DNA of 64,000 bases from Pedobacter sp. SYP-B3415 (GCF_004138205.1 NZ_RXNQ01000008.1:35483-99482), one strand, 5' to 3'. Shown: positions 19,001 to 26,888, numbered from the stretch's first letter. Notes: generated by a model from the letters alone, not told the origin. Program-made: numbers and translations.

Positions 19001-19405
19001 TCTTTCGTAACGGATGTGATGCGCTGGAACAATGAAGATTTTTATAATGAAAACCAGCGTTATGCAACCAGTAATCAATCGTTGAGGATGCTGGAAGACC
19101 GCTGGAAACGCCCCGGTCAGGAAGCTACCCTGCAACGGTTCGATATACCAAGAAACTTTACCTCGAAAGATATCCAGGATGCTTCGTTCCTCCGCCTGCG
19201 GAACCTGAACGTGGGTTATTCGATTCCACCGAAGGTGTTGGAGAAAACAAGGTTTATTAAAGGCGTAAGAATTTTTGCGCAGGGACAGAACCTTTTTACC
19301 TGGACCAAATGGCGCGGACTTGATCCTGAGAATAACAGTGTATACGGACGGTTCCAGTACCCGAACACCCGGACCTACACATTAGGACTGAACGTAAATC
19401 TTTAG
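16031..19405 (+). CDS. SusC/RagA TonB-linked outer membrane protein with STN signalling domain
   Basis: TonB-dependent importer that forms a lidded barrel with SusD. The N-terminus has a long signal peptide (hydrophobic core about residues 28-45). An STN domain follows (about 50-125, LELILKEVNRQTGYFFLYD), which in such proteins contacts the periplasmic part of FecR. Next come a carboxypeptidase-like beta-sandwich (about 135-215), the plug (GRVAGMSV, TIRGIGS, PLYVLDGIPIE, YGSRGSNGVVVLTTKKG) and the barrel, ending in YTLGLNVNL with a hydrophobic last residue. Length is 1124 residues. Neighbouring genes suggest the cargo is a beta-aspartyl peptide polymer rather than a glycan. Confidence 0.95.
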   Translation: MNSEPLPTNKAGTRLNNGGRRLQPNGRLALVLLMLLSLQLSAAAFSQRLNLTGKNKPLELILKEVNRQTGYFFLYDIDLVKQRAQPVTVQLKNASLEDALNTILRGQPFSWEIRENTILLKPAAVSPKQETVRVQGSVVDENGGPLPGATVRVKNSGATVSTRQDGSFVISAPANATLVISYIGYENREFAARENAGTLQMKLLAGNLSEVTVTGYTAYLKDQSPIAAKTVAAENINQVPGLTVDQILQGRVAGMSVISSSGQPGQSASVTIRGIGSVNGSSTPLYVLDGIPIEAGYFQTLNPEDIESATVLKDASAKALYGSRGSNGVVVLTTKKGQAGKFSLQYNSQYGFSNLSRPNFIMMNTEQRLRFEEEVGVDFGRNIGPGWTYSPKNPNYTGGTAAFRQRADFILDSLRKIDTDWRDIFFQRGKFQEQQLSLSGGNDNIRYYNSFNYYDQEGVAKRTGLERYALRSNVDFKADKFSGNVNVSLGYSNSSFTEGEGGTGAGTAMASVYYALPYEYPYASDGTLIHPGNRSSYFIVDQREGSQGLERLLNSANKTDQLKSIIGTTLAYQILPELKISTRAGIDYRNSTDMLFINPDSYYGSRSNSTTLGGKGRFEEGTRRNFNIVSTTGLTFNKLFAGVHDLEVSGFYEYNYNNYNSFGFTGFGVDGRLPETPAGVTNGSATFLPIVSGGKTRSALASFMTVGRYTFDNRYTLTASYRYDGSTKVAPKNKWHGFYSFGANWNAKAEDFLRGVEWLNDLRVRASYGTTASQLPGEFNYLPQFDTQTSYGGVTGIRARTPGNADYDWEYVDEFNAGIDAAFFKGGRLRITADFYNRITRNMFFDQPLSATSGFDVLALSSGKMRNRGIEFEVSGDVLKSADFSWSLGVNGGYNKNRILFLTPLAEQLPDGDSRIFKVGLPYGTYYAPDWAGVNPQTGEAQYYNLDGSITTSYNAAAQSATNSGSLFPTFTGGFNTSVRWKGFTASALFSFVTDVMRWNNEDFYNENQRYATSNQSLRMLEDRWKRPGQEATLQRFDIPRNFTSKDIQDASFLRLRNLNVGYSIPPKVLEKTRFIKGVRIFAQGQNLFTWTKWRGLDPENNSVYGRFQYPNTRTYTLGLNVNL

Positions 19406-19415
19406 ACGCACGACA

Positions 19416-20807
19416 ATGAAAAACAATATATCTTTTCGCCTGAGCACGCTATGTGTCCTGTTCCTGGCGCTTGTTTCCTGTAATAAATTAGACATTAAGC
19501 CTACGGATATCATTGATCCGGAACGTGGTTTCCGTAACCTCAATGATGTCAATATGGGATTGATCGGTGTATACGCGCTGATTGATAACAGCCTCATGAC
19601 CATCAATTCGACGGTATCAGATGAGGCGACTTTTCCGGTAGAAAATACGGTTGGCAACAGCGACGCGTTTCGCTGGCTGTACAATGCGGGCAGCGGCTCT
19701 GTAACTACGCCATATTATACCTATTACCGGGCTATTGACCGCGCCAACCGGGCCTTATCAGGTCTGAGCGCACTTCAGGTCACGCCTGCGGAGACTGCAC
19801 TTGCTGCCCGGTATCGCGGAGAATTGCTCGCATTGCGTGCCTTTATCCATTTTGAACTCCTGCGTGCATATGCATCGGCCTACCAGCCGGGAGCACTTGG
19901 TGTTCCTTACATGCTGGAGTCGAAGATCGATTACCCTGCCCGAAACAGTTTCGAAAGCGTTGTTTCGCTTGCAAAAGAAGACCTGCTTGCAGCAAAGGCA
20001 CTTGTTCCGGTTACATTTACCGACAAAACGCGTATCACGCGCACGGGCATCTCAGCAATCCAGGCCCGCCTGGCGCTTTATGAGCGGAACTGGACAGACG
20101 CGATTTCTTTCGCAACGGAAGTGATCAATGCACAGCCCCTGGCTGCAAAGCCACAGTTTCCCGGTTTGTGGACCGATGCAAACGATAGCGAGGTGATCTG
20201 GAAAATTAAACGTGTTGGAACAACAGACAGCCGTCCGGGTGATTTTTATTACCGTCAGACAGGAGGCATTGTACTCTATGCACCGGCATTTAAGCTGATT
20301 AACACATTCGATCAGGCGAATGATCTTCGTTATCCGGCCTACATTCGTTTTGATGCAACTCGGACCGGCACAAAATCGCAATACCTGGTAAACAAATATA
20401 TCGGTGGAACGGCATCAGCGCCGGGTCTTACCGATATCAAGATGTTCCGTACCGGTGAGATGTACCTGATCAGGGCTGAAGCTAGGGCAGAGGCGGGCGG
20501 CGATGCTGCCGGAGATCTGAATACGTTGCGTGCAGCCCGGATTAACAATTATGTGAATGCTTCTTTCGCGGATAAAAATGCGCTGATCAACGCCATTTAT
20601 CTCGAGCGTTACAAGGAACTTGCATTTGAAGGTCATCGCTTTTTCGACCTGCGCAGGCGTAACCTGCCGGTTGAAAGACTTGCAGCCGATGCGGCAAATG
20701 CCTCGGGTGCGGTTTTGTTACCGGTAACACAGGCGCAATACGCCTTGCCAATCCCGCTGACAGAAACGCAGATCAACAAAAATACCGTCCAGAACCCAAA
20801 ATATTAA
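19416..20807 (+). CDS. RagB/SusD family nutrient-binding lipoprotein
   Basis: Surface lipoprotein that forms the substrate-capturing lid of the SusC barrel. The lipobox cysteine is Cys22 (LALVSC). The N-terminal SusD-like region continues through helical TPR repeats, and the C-terminal RagB/SusD domain includes LIRAEARAEAG and YLERYKELAFEGHRFFDLRR, a strong family signature. At 463 residues it is on the short side for SusD proteins. It lies 10 bases after SusC and three bases before the first cyanophycinase gene, so the enzymes are almost certainly in the same transcript. Confidence 0.94.
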   Translation: MKNNISFRLSTLCVLFLALVSCNKLDIKPTDIIDPERGFRNLNDVNMGLIGVYALIDNSLMTINSTVSDEATFPVENTVGNSDAFRWLYNAGSGSVTTPYYTYYRAIDRANRALSGLSALQVTPAETALAARYRGELLALRAFIHFELLRAYASAYQPGALGVPYMLESKIDYPARNSFESVVSLAKEDLLAAKALVPVTFTDKTRITRTGISAIQARLALYERNWTDAISFATEVINAQPLAAKPQFPGLWTDANDSEVIWKIKRVGTTDSRPGDFYYRQTGGIVLYAPAFKLINTFDQANDLRYPAYIRFDATRTGTKSQYLVNKYIGGTASAPGLTDIKMFRTGEMYLIRAEARAEAGGDAAGDLNTLRAARINNYVNASFADKNALINAIYLERYKELAFEGHRFFDLRRRNLPVERLAADAANASGAVLLPVTQAQYALPIPLTETQINKNTVQNPKY

Positions 20808-20810
20808 CAG

Positions 20811-21878
20811 ATGAAAACAGTCGTTTTTCTCTGGTGCATGATCCTTTCCGCAACCGTTTCTGGTTGCGGAAAGTCTGCTGCCGGGGCGCCAGATACTGAA
20901 CTTCCGGGGCCGGGACCTACTGCAGTCCGAAAGCGACCCGCTTCGCTGGGCGTTGTAGGTGATACCGCAAACGTAACCACGCCCGTTAAGGGAGGATTGG
21001 TCCTCATGGGTGGTGGTGCCGACGTTGCTGCCGCGTTTAAATGGATGATTACAAGAAGTGGCGGTGGTGATGTGGTCATCATCCGCGCCAGCGGAACCGA
21101 TGCCTATAACCCTTTTGTCAATGAGTTAGGTACGGTTAATTCGGTAGAAACGCTCAAGATAGATAGCCGTGAGCTTGCCAACAACGACACGGTTGCATAC
21201 ATCATACGAAACGCCGAGATGCTTTTTATTGCAGGCGGCGATCAGTCGGCCTACATGAACCATTGGAAAGGTACCAAGACCGCGGCGGCCATCAATTACC
21301 TGCTCAACGAAAAAAAAGCGCCTGTCGGCGGGACGAGTGCGGGTTGTGCCATTCTCGGTGCTGCCTACTTTAGCGGGGAAAACGGCAGTGCAGTCTCTGA
21401 AGAAGTTTTGAAAGACCCTTATCAGCAAACCGTGACGCTGCACCGCAATGATTTTCTTCACGCGCCTTATTTACAGAAGGTCCTGACCGACCAGCATTTT
21501 CTGGCCCGCAACCGCGAAGGCAGGCTTGTTACTTTCCTGGCCAGGGCGCAGAAGGACTGGAATGTGCTTGTAAACGGCATTGCTGCCGACGAGCGGACGG
21601 CGGTTTGCATTGACAAAGACGGGGTTGCAAAGGTGATGGGCAGTAGCAAAGCTTACTTTGTTTTGCCAGATGCCTCAAAATCCCCTGAACAGGTTATGCC
21701 CGCTCTTCCGCTGGTTTGGAACCGGAATGGACAGGCCCTCCGGGTTTACGAAATTCAGGGCAGTCAGGAAGGAAATGGTATATTTGATGTTGCAACGTTC
21801 AGCACCGGAAAGGCCTCGGGCGGCACCTGGTATTGGTGGACTGTGCGCGATGGTATGCTGCAGAAACAAGAACAATAA
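20811..21878 (+). CDS. Cyanophycinase-like S51 peptidase, predicted lipoprotein
   Basis: Serine peptidase of the cyanophycinase (CphB/S51) family, expected to release beta-Asp-Arg dipeptides from cyanophycin. A lipobox VSGC puts the lipid on Cys19, so it is membrane-anchored and possibly surface-exposed. The fold starts at GGLVLMGGGADV (about residue 61). The nucleophile is Ser176 in GGTSAG, the histidine is in TDQHFLARNREGRL, and the glutamate is in the AADERTAV block (usually GIDE). The conserved IAGGDQSAYM is also present. It has 355 residues, longer than the second copy because of an extra N-terminal linker and a longer C-terminus. An aspartyl-dipeptidase role (PepE-like) is the main alternative. 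Confidence 0.85.
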   Translation: MKTVVFLWCMILSATVSGCGKSAAGAPDTELPGPGPTAVRKRPASLGVVGDTANVTTPVKGGLVLMGGGADVAAAFKWMITRSGGGDVVIIRASGTDAYNPFVNELGTVNSVETLKIDSRELANNDTVAYIIRNAEMLFIAGGDQSAYMNHWKGTKTAAAINYLLNEKKAPVGGTSAGCAILGAAYFSGENGSAVSEEVLKDPYQQTVTLHRNDFLHAPYLQKVLTDQHFLARNREGRLVTFLARAQKDWNVLVNGIAADERTAVCIDKDGVAKVMGSSKAYFVLPDASKSPEQVMPALPLVWNRNGQALRVYEIQGSQEGNGIFDVATFSTGKASGGTWYWWTVRDGMLQKQEQ

Positions 21879-21884
21879 AAATTC

Positions 21885-22901
21885 ATGAAAAAGTTAAGTT
21901 TAATAACCCTGGCCCTCGTTTGTGCGCTTACAACCGTTGCACAGGAAAAATATGTAATGGTCATTCACGGCGGCGCCGGAACCATTCTGAAAAAGAACAT
22001 GACTGCTGAGAAAGAAGCCGCTTATAAGGCCGTGCTTACCAAAGCACTTCAGACAGGTTATGATCTGCTTAAATCCGATAAATCCAGTCTTGACGCAGTT
22101 GAGGCAACCATTCATGTTATGGAAGACTCGCCATTGTTCAACGCGGGAAAAGGGGCTGTGTTTACGCATGACGGCCGTAACGAAATGGATGCCGCCATTA
22201 TGGACGGCAAAACACAGGCCGCTGGCTCTGTGGCCGGTGTTACTGTGATCAGGAACCCGATCAGCGCCGCCCGGGCGGTAATGGAAAAGTCTGAACATGT
22301 GATGATGGTTGGCCCCGGTGCCGAGAAGTTTGCACGCACAGCAGGTCTTAAAATTGTGGACCCTAAATATTTCTGGACTAAAGAACGCTGGGACGGACTT
22401 CAGAAGGCGATTAAGGAAGATGCAGACAAAAGTGTACTTGACCACGGCAGCAAAAAATCGATGAAGCTCGGTACGGTCAGTAAAGATTACAAGTTTGGTA
22501 CCGTTGGTGCTGTAGCATTAGATAATGCGGGAAATCTCGCTGCGGGTACGTCAACCGGCGGAATGACTAACAAAAAATACGGCCGCGTGGGTGATGCGCC
22601 GATCATTGGCGCCGGTACTTATGCGAACAATGCCACAGTAGCCATTTCCTGCACGGGTTGGGGCGAGTTTTACATTCGCAATGTCGTGGCGCATGATATA
22701 TCTGCCATGATGGAATACAAAGGCATGAACGTTGACGACGCCTCGAAAGCTGCTATCGAAAAAGTAGGGAAGATGGGCGGCGACGGCGGGCTGATCGCGC
22801 TCGACAAAAACGGCCGGGCAAGCATGCCGTTTAATACTGAAGGCATGTATCGCGGAACGGTAACAAAAGATGGGAAAATTGAAGTCGAAATTTACAAATA
22901 G
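21885..22901 (+). CDS. iaaA: Secreted isoaspartyl peptidase / L-asparaginase (Ntn hydrolase)
   Basis: Type III asparaginase family enzyme that cleaves beta-aspartyl (isoaspartyl) dipeptides and L-asparagine. A signal peptide (cleaved about residue 20, TVAQ/EKY) places it in the periplasm. The precursor should self-cleave before the nucleophile Thr206 in FGTVGAVALD, giving alpha and beta subunits; GTSTGG and GAGTYA are the substrate-binding loops. Isoaspartyl dipeptidases are the known second step of cyanophycin breakdown, turning beta-Asp-Arg into aspartate and arginine. It lies between two cyanophycinase genes with gaps of 6 and 4 bases. Glycosylasparaginase is a related alternative. Confidence 0.9.
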   Translation: MKKLSLITLALVCALTTVAQEKYVMVIHGGAGTILKKNMTAEKEAAYKAVLTKALQTGYDLLKSDKSSLDAVEATIHVMEDSPLFNAGKGAVFTHDGRNEMDAAIMDGKTQAAGSVAGVTVIRNPISAARAVMEKSEHVMMVGPGAEKFARTAGLKIVDPKYFWTKERWDGLQKAIKEDADKSVLDHGSKKSMKLGTVSKDYKFGTVGAVALDNAGNLAAGTSTGGMTNKKYGRVGDAPIIGAGTYANNATVAISCTGWGEFYIRNVVAHDISAMMEYKGMNVDDASKAAIEKVGKMGGDGGLIALDKNGRASMPFNTEGMYRGTVTKDGKIEVEIYK

Positions 22902-22905
22902 CGTG

Positions 22906-23757
22906 ATGCGGAAACTGATTGTCTTTGCATGCCTGTTCATATCTGCTGTTTCTTCGGTTGCGCAAACCGGTTCCAAAAAGGGAGGTGCCGGCAAACTGTT
23001 CATTATAGGTGGCGGTGAACGCTCTCAGGCGCTCATGGCGCGGATGGTTGCAGCCGCAGCGCTCGGTCCGGCAGACTACATGATTGTGCTGCCCATGGCC
23101 AGCGAGCAGCCGGATACCGGCTTCAAATACCTGCGTGCGCAAATCGCCGGGCAGATGCGTCAGCCTGTGCGCATGTTTGACTTCAACAAACATGACGTGA
23201 ATGACCGGAAGTGGGTCGATTCCCTGGCAGGCGCCAGGCTGATCTATATCCTCGGCGGCGATCAGAACCGATTTATGAAATCTGTGGCGGGAACGCCGGT
23301 TTCTGATGCGATTCACCGGGCGTTTGCGAATGGGGCGCTTATTGCGGGAACCAGTGCCGGGGCAGCGGTGATGAGCCGCTATATGATAACCGGACAGCAG
23401 CTGCTAAAAAAAGACTATAAAGAAACCTTTGATCGTTTGTATCGCGATAACGTGGAATTTGCAGACGGGCTTGGCCTGCTCAACCATACGATCATCGATC
23501 AGCATTTCATCCGGCGCAGCCGTTATAACCGGCTCCTGTCTGCGCTTGCCGAACACCCCGGATACACCGCCGTTGGTATAGATGAAGGCACGGCGATCCT
23601 GGTACAGGGTAACCGCGCGGAAGTTGTGGGCGACAGCCAGGTGATCCGTTTAGCGAGTCCGTCGAAATTGCAGAAGACGGCCTCGGGTCAATTTAAATTC
23701 AGCGAAGTGGATTTTGGCCTGTACACCGCCGGCGATGTGTTTAAACTAAAGCCATAA
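22906..23757 (+). CDS. Cyanophycinase (S51 peptidase), predicted periplasmic
   Basis: Second cyanophycinase-family serine peptidase of the locus, 283 residues, close to the length of classic CphB. The start at 22906 (MRKLIVFACLFISAVSS) gives a clean signal peptide ending near VAQ; an in-frame ATG at 22870 would overlap iaaA by 32 bases and spoil the signal. The catalytic motifs are all standard: GTSAG with Ser150, IDQHFIRRSRYNRL with the histidine, and GIDEGTAIL with the glutamate. IGGGERS and LGGDQNRFM match the family's strand-turn blocks. It begins four bases after the iaaA stop. Confidence 0.9.
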   Translation: MRKLIVFACLFISAVSSVAQTGSKKGGAGKLFIIGGGERSQALMARMVAAAALGPADYMIVLPMASEQPDTGFKYLRAQIAGQMRQPVRMFDFNKHDVNDRKWVDSLAGARLIYILGGDQNRFMKSVAGTPVSDAIHRAFANGALIAGTSAGAAVMSRYMITGQQLLKKDYKETFDRLYRDNVEFADGLGLLNHTIIDQHFIRRSRYNRLLSALAEHPGYTAVGIDEGTAILVQGNRAEVVGDSQVIRLASPSKLQKTASGQFKFSEVDFGLYTAGDVFKLKP

Positions 23758-23776
23758 GGGTACTCAAAACTTTCAG

Positions 23777-23809
23777 GCGCCGCTGCTGAACCATGCGGCC
23801 GGCGCTTTT
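23777..23809 (+). terminator. hairpin with short T-run after cyanophycinase gene
   Basis: Stem GCGCCG/CGGCGC with a loop of about 17 bases, followed by TTTT. It is a weak terminator or attenuator candidate between the cyanophycinase genes and the symporter, so the symporter may be only partly co-transcribed. Confidence 0.45.
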
Positions 23810-23883
23810 GCGCGATTAAGGGGGCAGATACGCTATACGGCTATTGGGCTTTGGCCTTTGACCTTATTTTCTTATTATCGCAG

Positions 23884-25152
23884 ATGAAATCCATTTTTTC
23901 CAACCTAACCTTTCAGGTATTAACCGCCATTGTACTTGGCGTAGTGGTTGGCTCGCTGTTTCCGGGTTTTTCGTCGCACGCAAAGCTCATCAGTCAGAGT
24001 TTCATCAATATGATCACGATGCTCATCGCACCGATCATTTTCCTGACAATTGTTCTGGGAATTGCACACATGGGCGACATGAAAAAAGTAGGGCGTGTTG
24101 GCGGCAAAGCCTTGCTGTATTTTGAGATCGTCACAACACTTGCCATTGGTATCGGCCTGGTCGTGGCCAACGTTTTTGAGCCGGGCAGGGGCGTGAGGGC
24201 CGTAAGCGGAGATGTGGGTAAAATCCAGCAGTACGCGAAAGAGGCTGAAGGAATAGACTGGGCTGAATTTTTTGCACACATTATACCGCATAACATTTTT
24301 GAGTCGTTTACAACCGGCGATATCCTGCAGATTCTGTTTTTTGCTATCCTGTTTGGTTATGGGCTTAATAAGGTTGGCGAACCCGGGCTGTCGCTTATTT
24401 CGACTTTTGAGAAGATTTCGCGCGTGCTTTTCAATATCATGAAGGTGGTCATGAGGTTCGCGCCGATCGGGGCCTTTGGCGGGATGGCCTATAGTGTGAG
24501 CACCTATGGTCTGTCGACCCTGCTGCCAATGGCTAAGCTGATGGGCGCTGTGTACCTGACCTGTTTCCTCTTCATATTTGTTGTGCTCGGACTGATCTGC
24601 CGGTTTTACCGTTTCAGCCTGTGGAAGTACCTGCGGTTTATTCGCCAGGAAATCCTGATTGTGCTGGGTACATCTTCGTCAGAGTCTGTGCTGCCGAATA
24701 TGATGCAGAAGATGGAACAGATCGGTTGCAGCAAATCAGTGGTGGGGCTGGTTATTCCAACCGGTTACTCTTTCAATCTGGACGGTACAGCGATCTACCT
24801 GTCTATGGCCGTTATTTTCCTGACGCAGGTTTTTAATATAAACCTTTCCATAGGTCAGCAGCTTTCAATTATGGCGGTATTGATGATCACCTCAAAGGGT
24901 GCGGCGGGGGTTACAGGGAGTGGCTTTATTGTGCTTACATCAACGATTGTGGCTCTGAAGATTATGCCGGTAGAACATATCGCGATCCTGCTTGGGGTGG
25001 ACCGTTTTATGTCTGAAGCGAGGGCCATCACGAATATGATCGGTAACGGAATTGCGACAATCGTTATTGCAAAGAGTGAAAATGAATTTGACGACCAGAA
25101 ATACCTTTCCGCAACAACCGGAGCCGGTGCAGAGGCATCTGAGCGCATCTGA
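23884..25152 (+). CDS. Dicarboxylate/acidic amino acid:cation symporter (DAACS family)
   Basis: Inner-membrane secondary transporter of the GltP/DctA type, importing aspartate, glutamate or C4-dicarboxylates with Na+ or H+. The start at 23884 (MKSIFSNLTFQVL) was preferred over a TTG 11 codons upstream. About eight membrane helices and two re-entrant loops are expected. The serine-rich loop reads TSSSESVLPNM and the helix-7 motif is GYSFNLDGTAIYLSM, which is diagnostic. Placement after the cyanophycin-type enzymes suggests uptake of the aspartate they release, but a weak terminator hairpin separates them. Dicarboxylate uptake for the adjacent TCA-cycle gene is an alternative reading. Confidence 0.9.
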   Translation: MKSIFSNLTFQVLTAIVLGVVVGSLFPGFSSHAKLISQSFINMITMLIAPIIFLTIVLGIAHMGDMKKVGRVGGKALLYFEIVTTLAIGIGLVVANVFEPGRGVRAVSGDVGKIQQYAKEAEGIDWAEFFAHIIPHNIFESFTTGDILQILFFAILFGYGLNKVGEPGLSLISTFEKISRVLFNIMKVVMRFAPIGAFGGMAYSVSTYGLSTLLPMAKLMGAVYLTCFLFIFVVLGLICRFYRFSLWKYLRFIRQEILIVLGTSSSESVLPNMMQKMEQIGCSKSVVGLVIPTGYSFNLDGTAIYLSMAVIFLTQVFNINLSIGQQLSIMAVLMITSKGAAGVTGSGFIVLTSTIVALKIMPVEHIAILLGVDRFMSEARAITNMIGNGIATIVIAKSENEFDDQKYLSATTGAGAEASERI

Positions 25153-25192
25153 AAACCGGGCTTGCAGCGGTGTCTCCTTAAGGCATTTTTAG

Positions 25193-25223
25193 TTTGACAT
25201 TATTGGCAATAATAGTAGCTTTG
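25193..25223 (+). promoter_or_regulatory. Bacteroidota-type promoter for sucD
   Basis: TTTG at 25193-25196, exactly 19 bases, then TAGCTTTG at 25216-25223. This matches the TTTG-N19-TAnnTTTG consensus fully, 22 bases before the sucD ATG. Confidence 0.75.
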
Positions 25224-25245
25224 CAGCAAATAAAAATCAAGATAC

Positions 25246-26118
25246 ATGAGCGTTTTAGTAAATAAAGATTCTAAAGTCATAGTTCAGGGCTTTACCGGCA
25301 ATGAAGGTACCTACCATGCTACCCAGATGATTGAATACGGAACCAATGTTGTGGGCGGTGTTACTCCTGGTAAGGGCGGACAAAGTCACCTCGATAAACC
25401 CGTTTTCAATACTGTGAAAGATGCTGTTTCAAAAACAGGCGCAAATGTGTCTATCATTTTTGTTCCACCGGCTTTTGCAGCAGACGCCATTATGGAAGCA
25501 GCTGAAGGCGGGATCAAAGTTATTGTATGTATCACCGAAGGCATTCCTACAAAGGATATGATCCTTGTAAAAGAATACCTTTCTGACAAAGATGTTCGCC
25601 TGATTGGCCCGAACTGTCCGGGTATCATCACTGCGGATGAAGCGAAGATCGGTATCATGCCAGGCTTTATTTTCAAAAAAGGAAACGTAGGTGTGGTTTC
25701 AAAGTCGGGTACGCTGACTTATGAGGCCGTTGACCAGGTTGTGAAAGCCGGTCTTGGAATCACTACGGCTATCGGTATCGGCGGCGACCCGATTATCGGT
25801 ACTACGACTAAACAGGCCGTTGAGCTGCTTATGAATGATCCTGAAACAGAAGGCATCATTATGATCGGTGAAATTGGCGGTGGTATGGAAGCAGAAGCTG
25901 CGCGCTGGATCAAAGAACATGGTACCAAGCCTGTTGTAGGGTTCATCGCCGGTCAGACAGCGCCTCCGGGCCGCCGGATGGGTCATGCCGGAGCAATTGT
26001 TGGCGGAGCAGATGACACTGCAGCTGCCAAAATGAAGATCATGGCCGAATGTGGTATCCGTGTTGTTGAAAGCCCTGCCGAGATTGGTCAGGCGATGGCA
26101 GAAGAGCTTAAAAAATAG
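25246..26118 (+). CDS. sucD: Succinate--CoA ligase, alpha subunit
   Basis: Alpha subunit of succinyl-CoA synthetase, making ATP or GTP from succinyl-CoA in the TCA cycle. The N-terminal CoA-binding fold shows [12 protein letters not shown]. The phosphorylated histidine is His247 in RRMGHAGAI, and GPNCPGII and [10 protein letters not shown] are family blocks. Length 290 residues is normal. The beta subunit gene (sucC) is not adjacent, so sucD is a single-gene unit here, with its own strong promoter and a downstream terminator. Confidence 0.96.
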   Translation: MSVLVNKDSKVIVQGFTGNEGTYHATQMIEYGTNVVGGVTPGKGGQSHLDKPVFNTVKDAVSKTGANVSIIFVPPAFAADAIMEAAEGGIKVIVCITEGIPTKDMILVKEYLSDKDVRLIGPNCPGIITADEAKIGIMPGFIFKKGNVGVVSKSGTLTYEAVDQVVKAGLGITTAIGIGGDPIIGTTTKQAVELLMNDPETEGIIMIGEIGGGMEAEAARWIKEHGTKPVVGFIAGQTAPPGRRMGHAGAIVGGADDTAAAKMKIMAECGIRVVESPAEIGQAMAEELKK

Positions 26119-26138
26119 TCTTTAGCATAAAGCATAGC

Positions 26139-26168
26139 AAGCCGGCAGCAATCGTTGCCGGCTTTTTT
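26139..26168 (+). terminator. intrinsic terminator after sucD
   Basis: Stem AAGCCGGCA/TGCCGGCTT with an eight-base loop, followed by a T-run. Confidence 0.88.
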
Positions 26169-26308
26169 ATTTTATTCATTTAGGGCTGGGGAAGGAATTG
26201 TCGGGGCAATTGACAATTGGCTGATCATCCGGAAGCAGCAGCGTTTCGTATATCTTCTTGTCGGACAAAAAATTGCTTTGAATTTACGCATCTGCATCCG
26301 CCCTGCTG

Positions 26309-26316
26309 TAAATTTG
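26309..26316 (+). promoter_or_regulatory. TAnnTTTG element before msrB
   Basis: TAAATTTG, exact -7 match, 54 bases upstream of the msrB start. The -33 region is not convincing. Confidence 0.4.
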
Positions 26317-26370
26317 AAGAACTGCAAGCTGTCTGCCCCAAACAGAATGAAGAACACAACGTTATACAAC

Positions 26371-26850
26371 ATGAAGATAAATTATATCCTTGCCCTGCTT
26401 ATGATCAGCACAGCAAGCGTCTTCACAGCCTGCGCACAAAAAAAGCAGAAGCAAGAGACAACAAGAAAGGAAACAACAAAAATGGGATGGAATGAACTGA
26501 CCCCCGAAGAGACCCGGGTTATCGTAAACAAAGGCACCGAATATCCCGGTACCGGCAAGCTGTTGAATAACAAAGAAAAGGGAACGTATACCTGTAAACG
26601 GTGCAATGCCGCGCTTTACCGCTCTGAGTCAAAGTTTGAGTCACATTGCGGCTGGCCAAGTTTTGACGATGAGATCAAAGGTGCGGTAAAGCGTATTCCT
26701 GATCCCGATGGCAGCCGTACCGAAATTGTTTGCGCGAACTGCGGTGGTCACCTTGGTCACGTATTCTTAGGCGAAGGCTTTACATCTAAAGATACACGCC
26801 ATTGCGTTAATTCAGTGTCGATGAACTTCGTTGCTGATAAGAAAGATTAG
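26371..26850 (+). CDS. msrB: Peptide-methionine (R)-S-oxide reductase, predicted lipoprotein
   Basis: Repairs methionine-R-sulfoxide in proteins. Zinc ligands are two CxxC pairs (Cys75/78 and Cys121/124), the catalytic cysteine is Cys145 in RHCVNS, and HCGWPSF and GGHLGHVF are family signatures. The start at 26371 gives a lipoprotein signal (Cys21 after FTA), so the enzyme probably faces the periplasm; ATG at 26347 is an alternative eight codons upstream. Length is 159 residues. It stands alone between terminators. Periplasmic reductases need an electron donor such as a thioredoxin-like partner, which is not encoded nearby. Confidence 0.92.
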   Translation: MKINYILALLMISTASVFTACAQKKQKQETTRKETTKMGWNELTPEETRVIVNKGTEYPGTGKLLNNKEKGTYTCKRCNAALYRSESKFESHCGWPSFDDEIKGAVKRIPDPDGSRTEIVCANCGGHLGHVFLGEGFTSKDTRHCVNSVSMNFVADKKD

Positions 26851-26860
26851 AAAACATGTT

Positions 26861-26885
26861 GAAAGCCCCTGCTGAAGGGGCTTTC
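26861..26885. terminator. bidirectional terminator
   Basis: Stem GAAAGCCCCT/AGGGGCTTTC with loop GCTGA, between convergent msrB and the antiporter gene. Confidence 0.82.
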
Positions 26886-26888
26886 TTA

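Noticed and set aside
22870..22905. ATG at 22870 as the start of the second cyanophycinase
   Set aside because: It would overlap iaaA by 32 bases and place twelve residues before an otherwise clean signal peptide; ATG at 22906 is better.
25246..26118. Lone sucD without sucC as a broken TCA operon
   Set aside because: The gene is intact with its own promoter and terminator, and separate sucC and sucD genes are common in this phylum.
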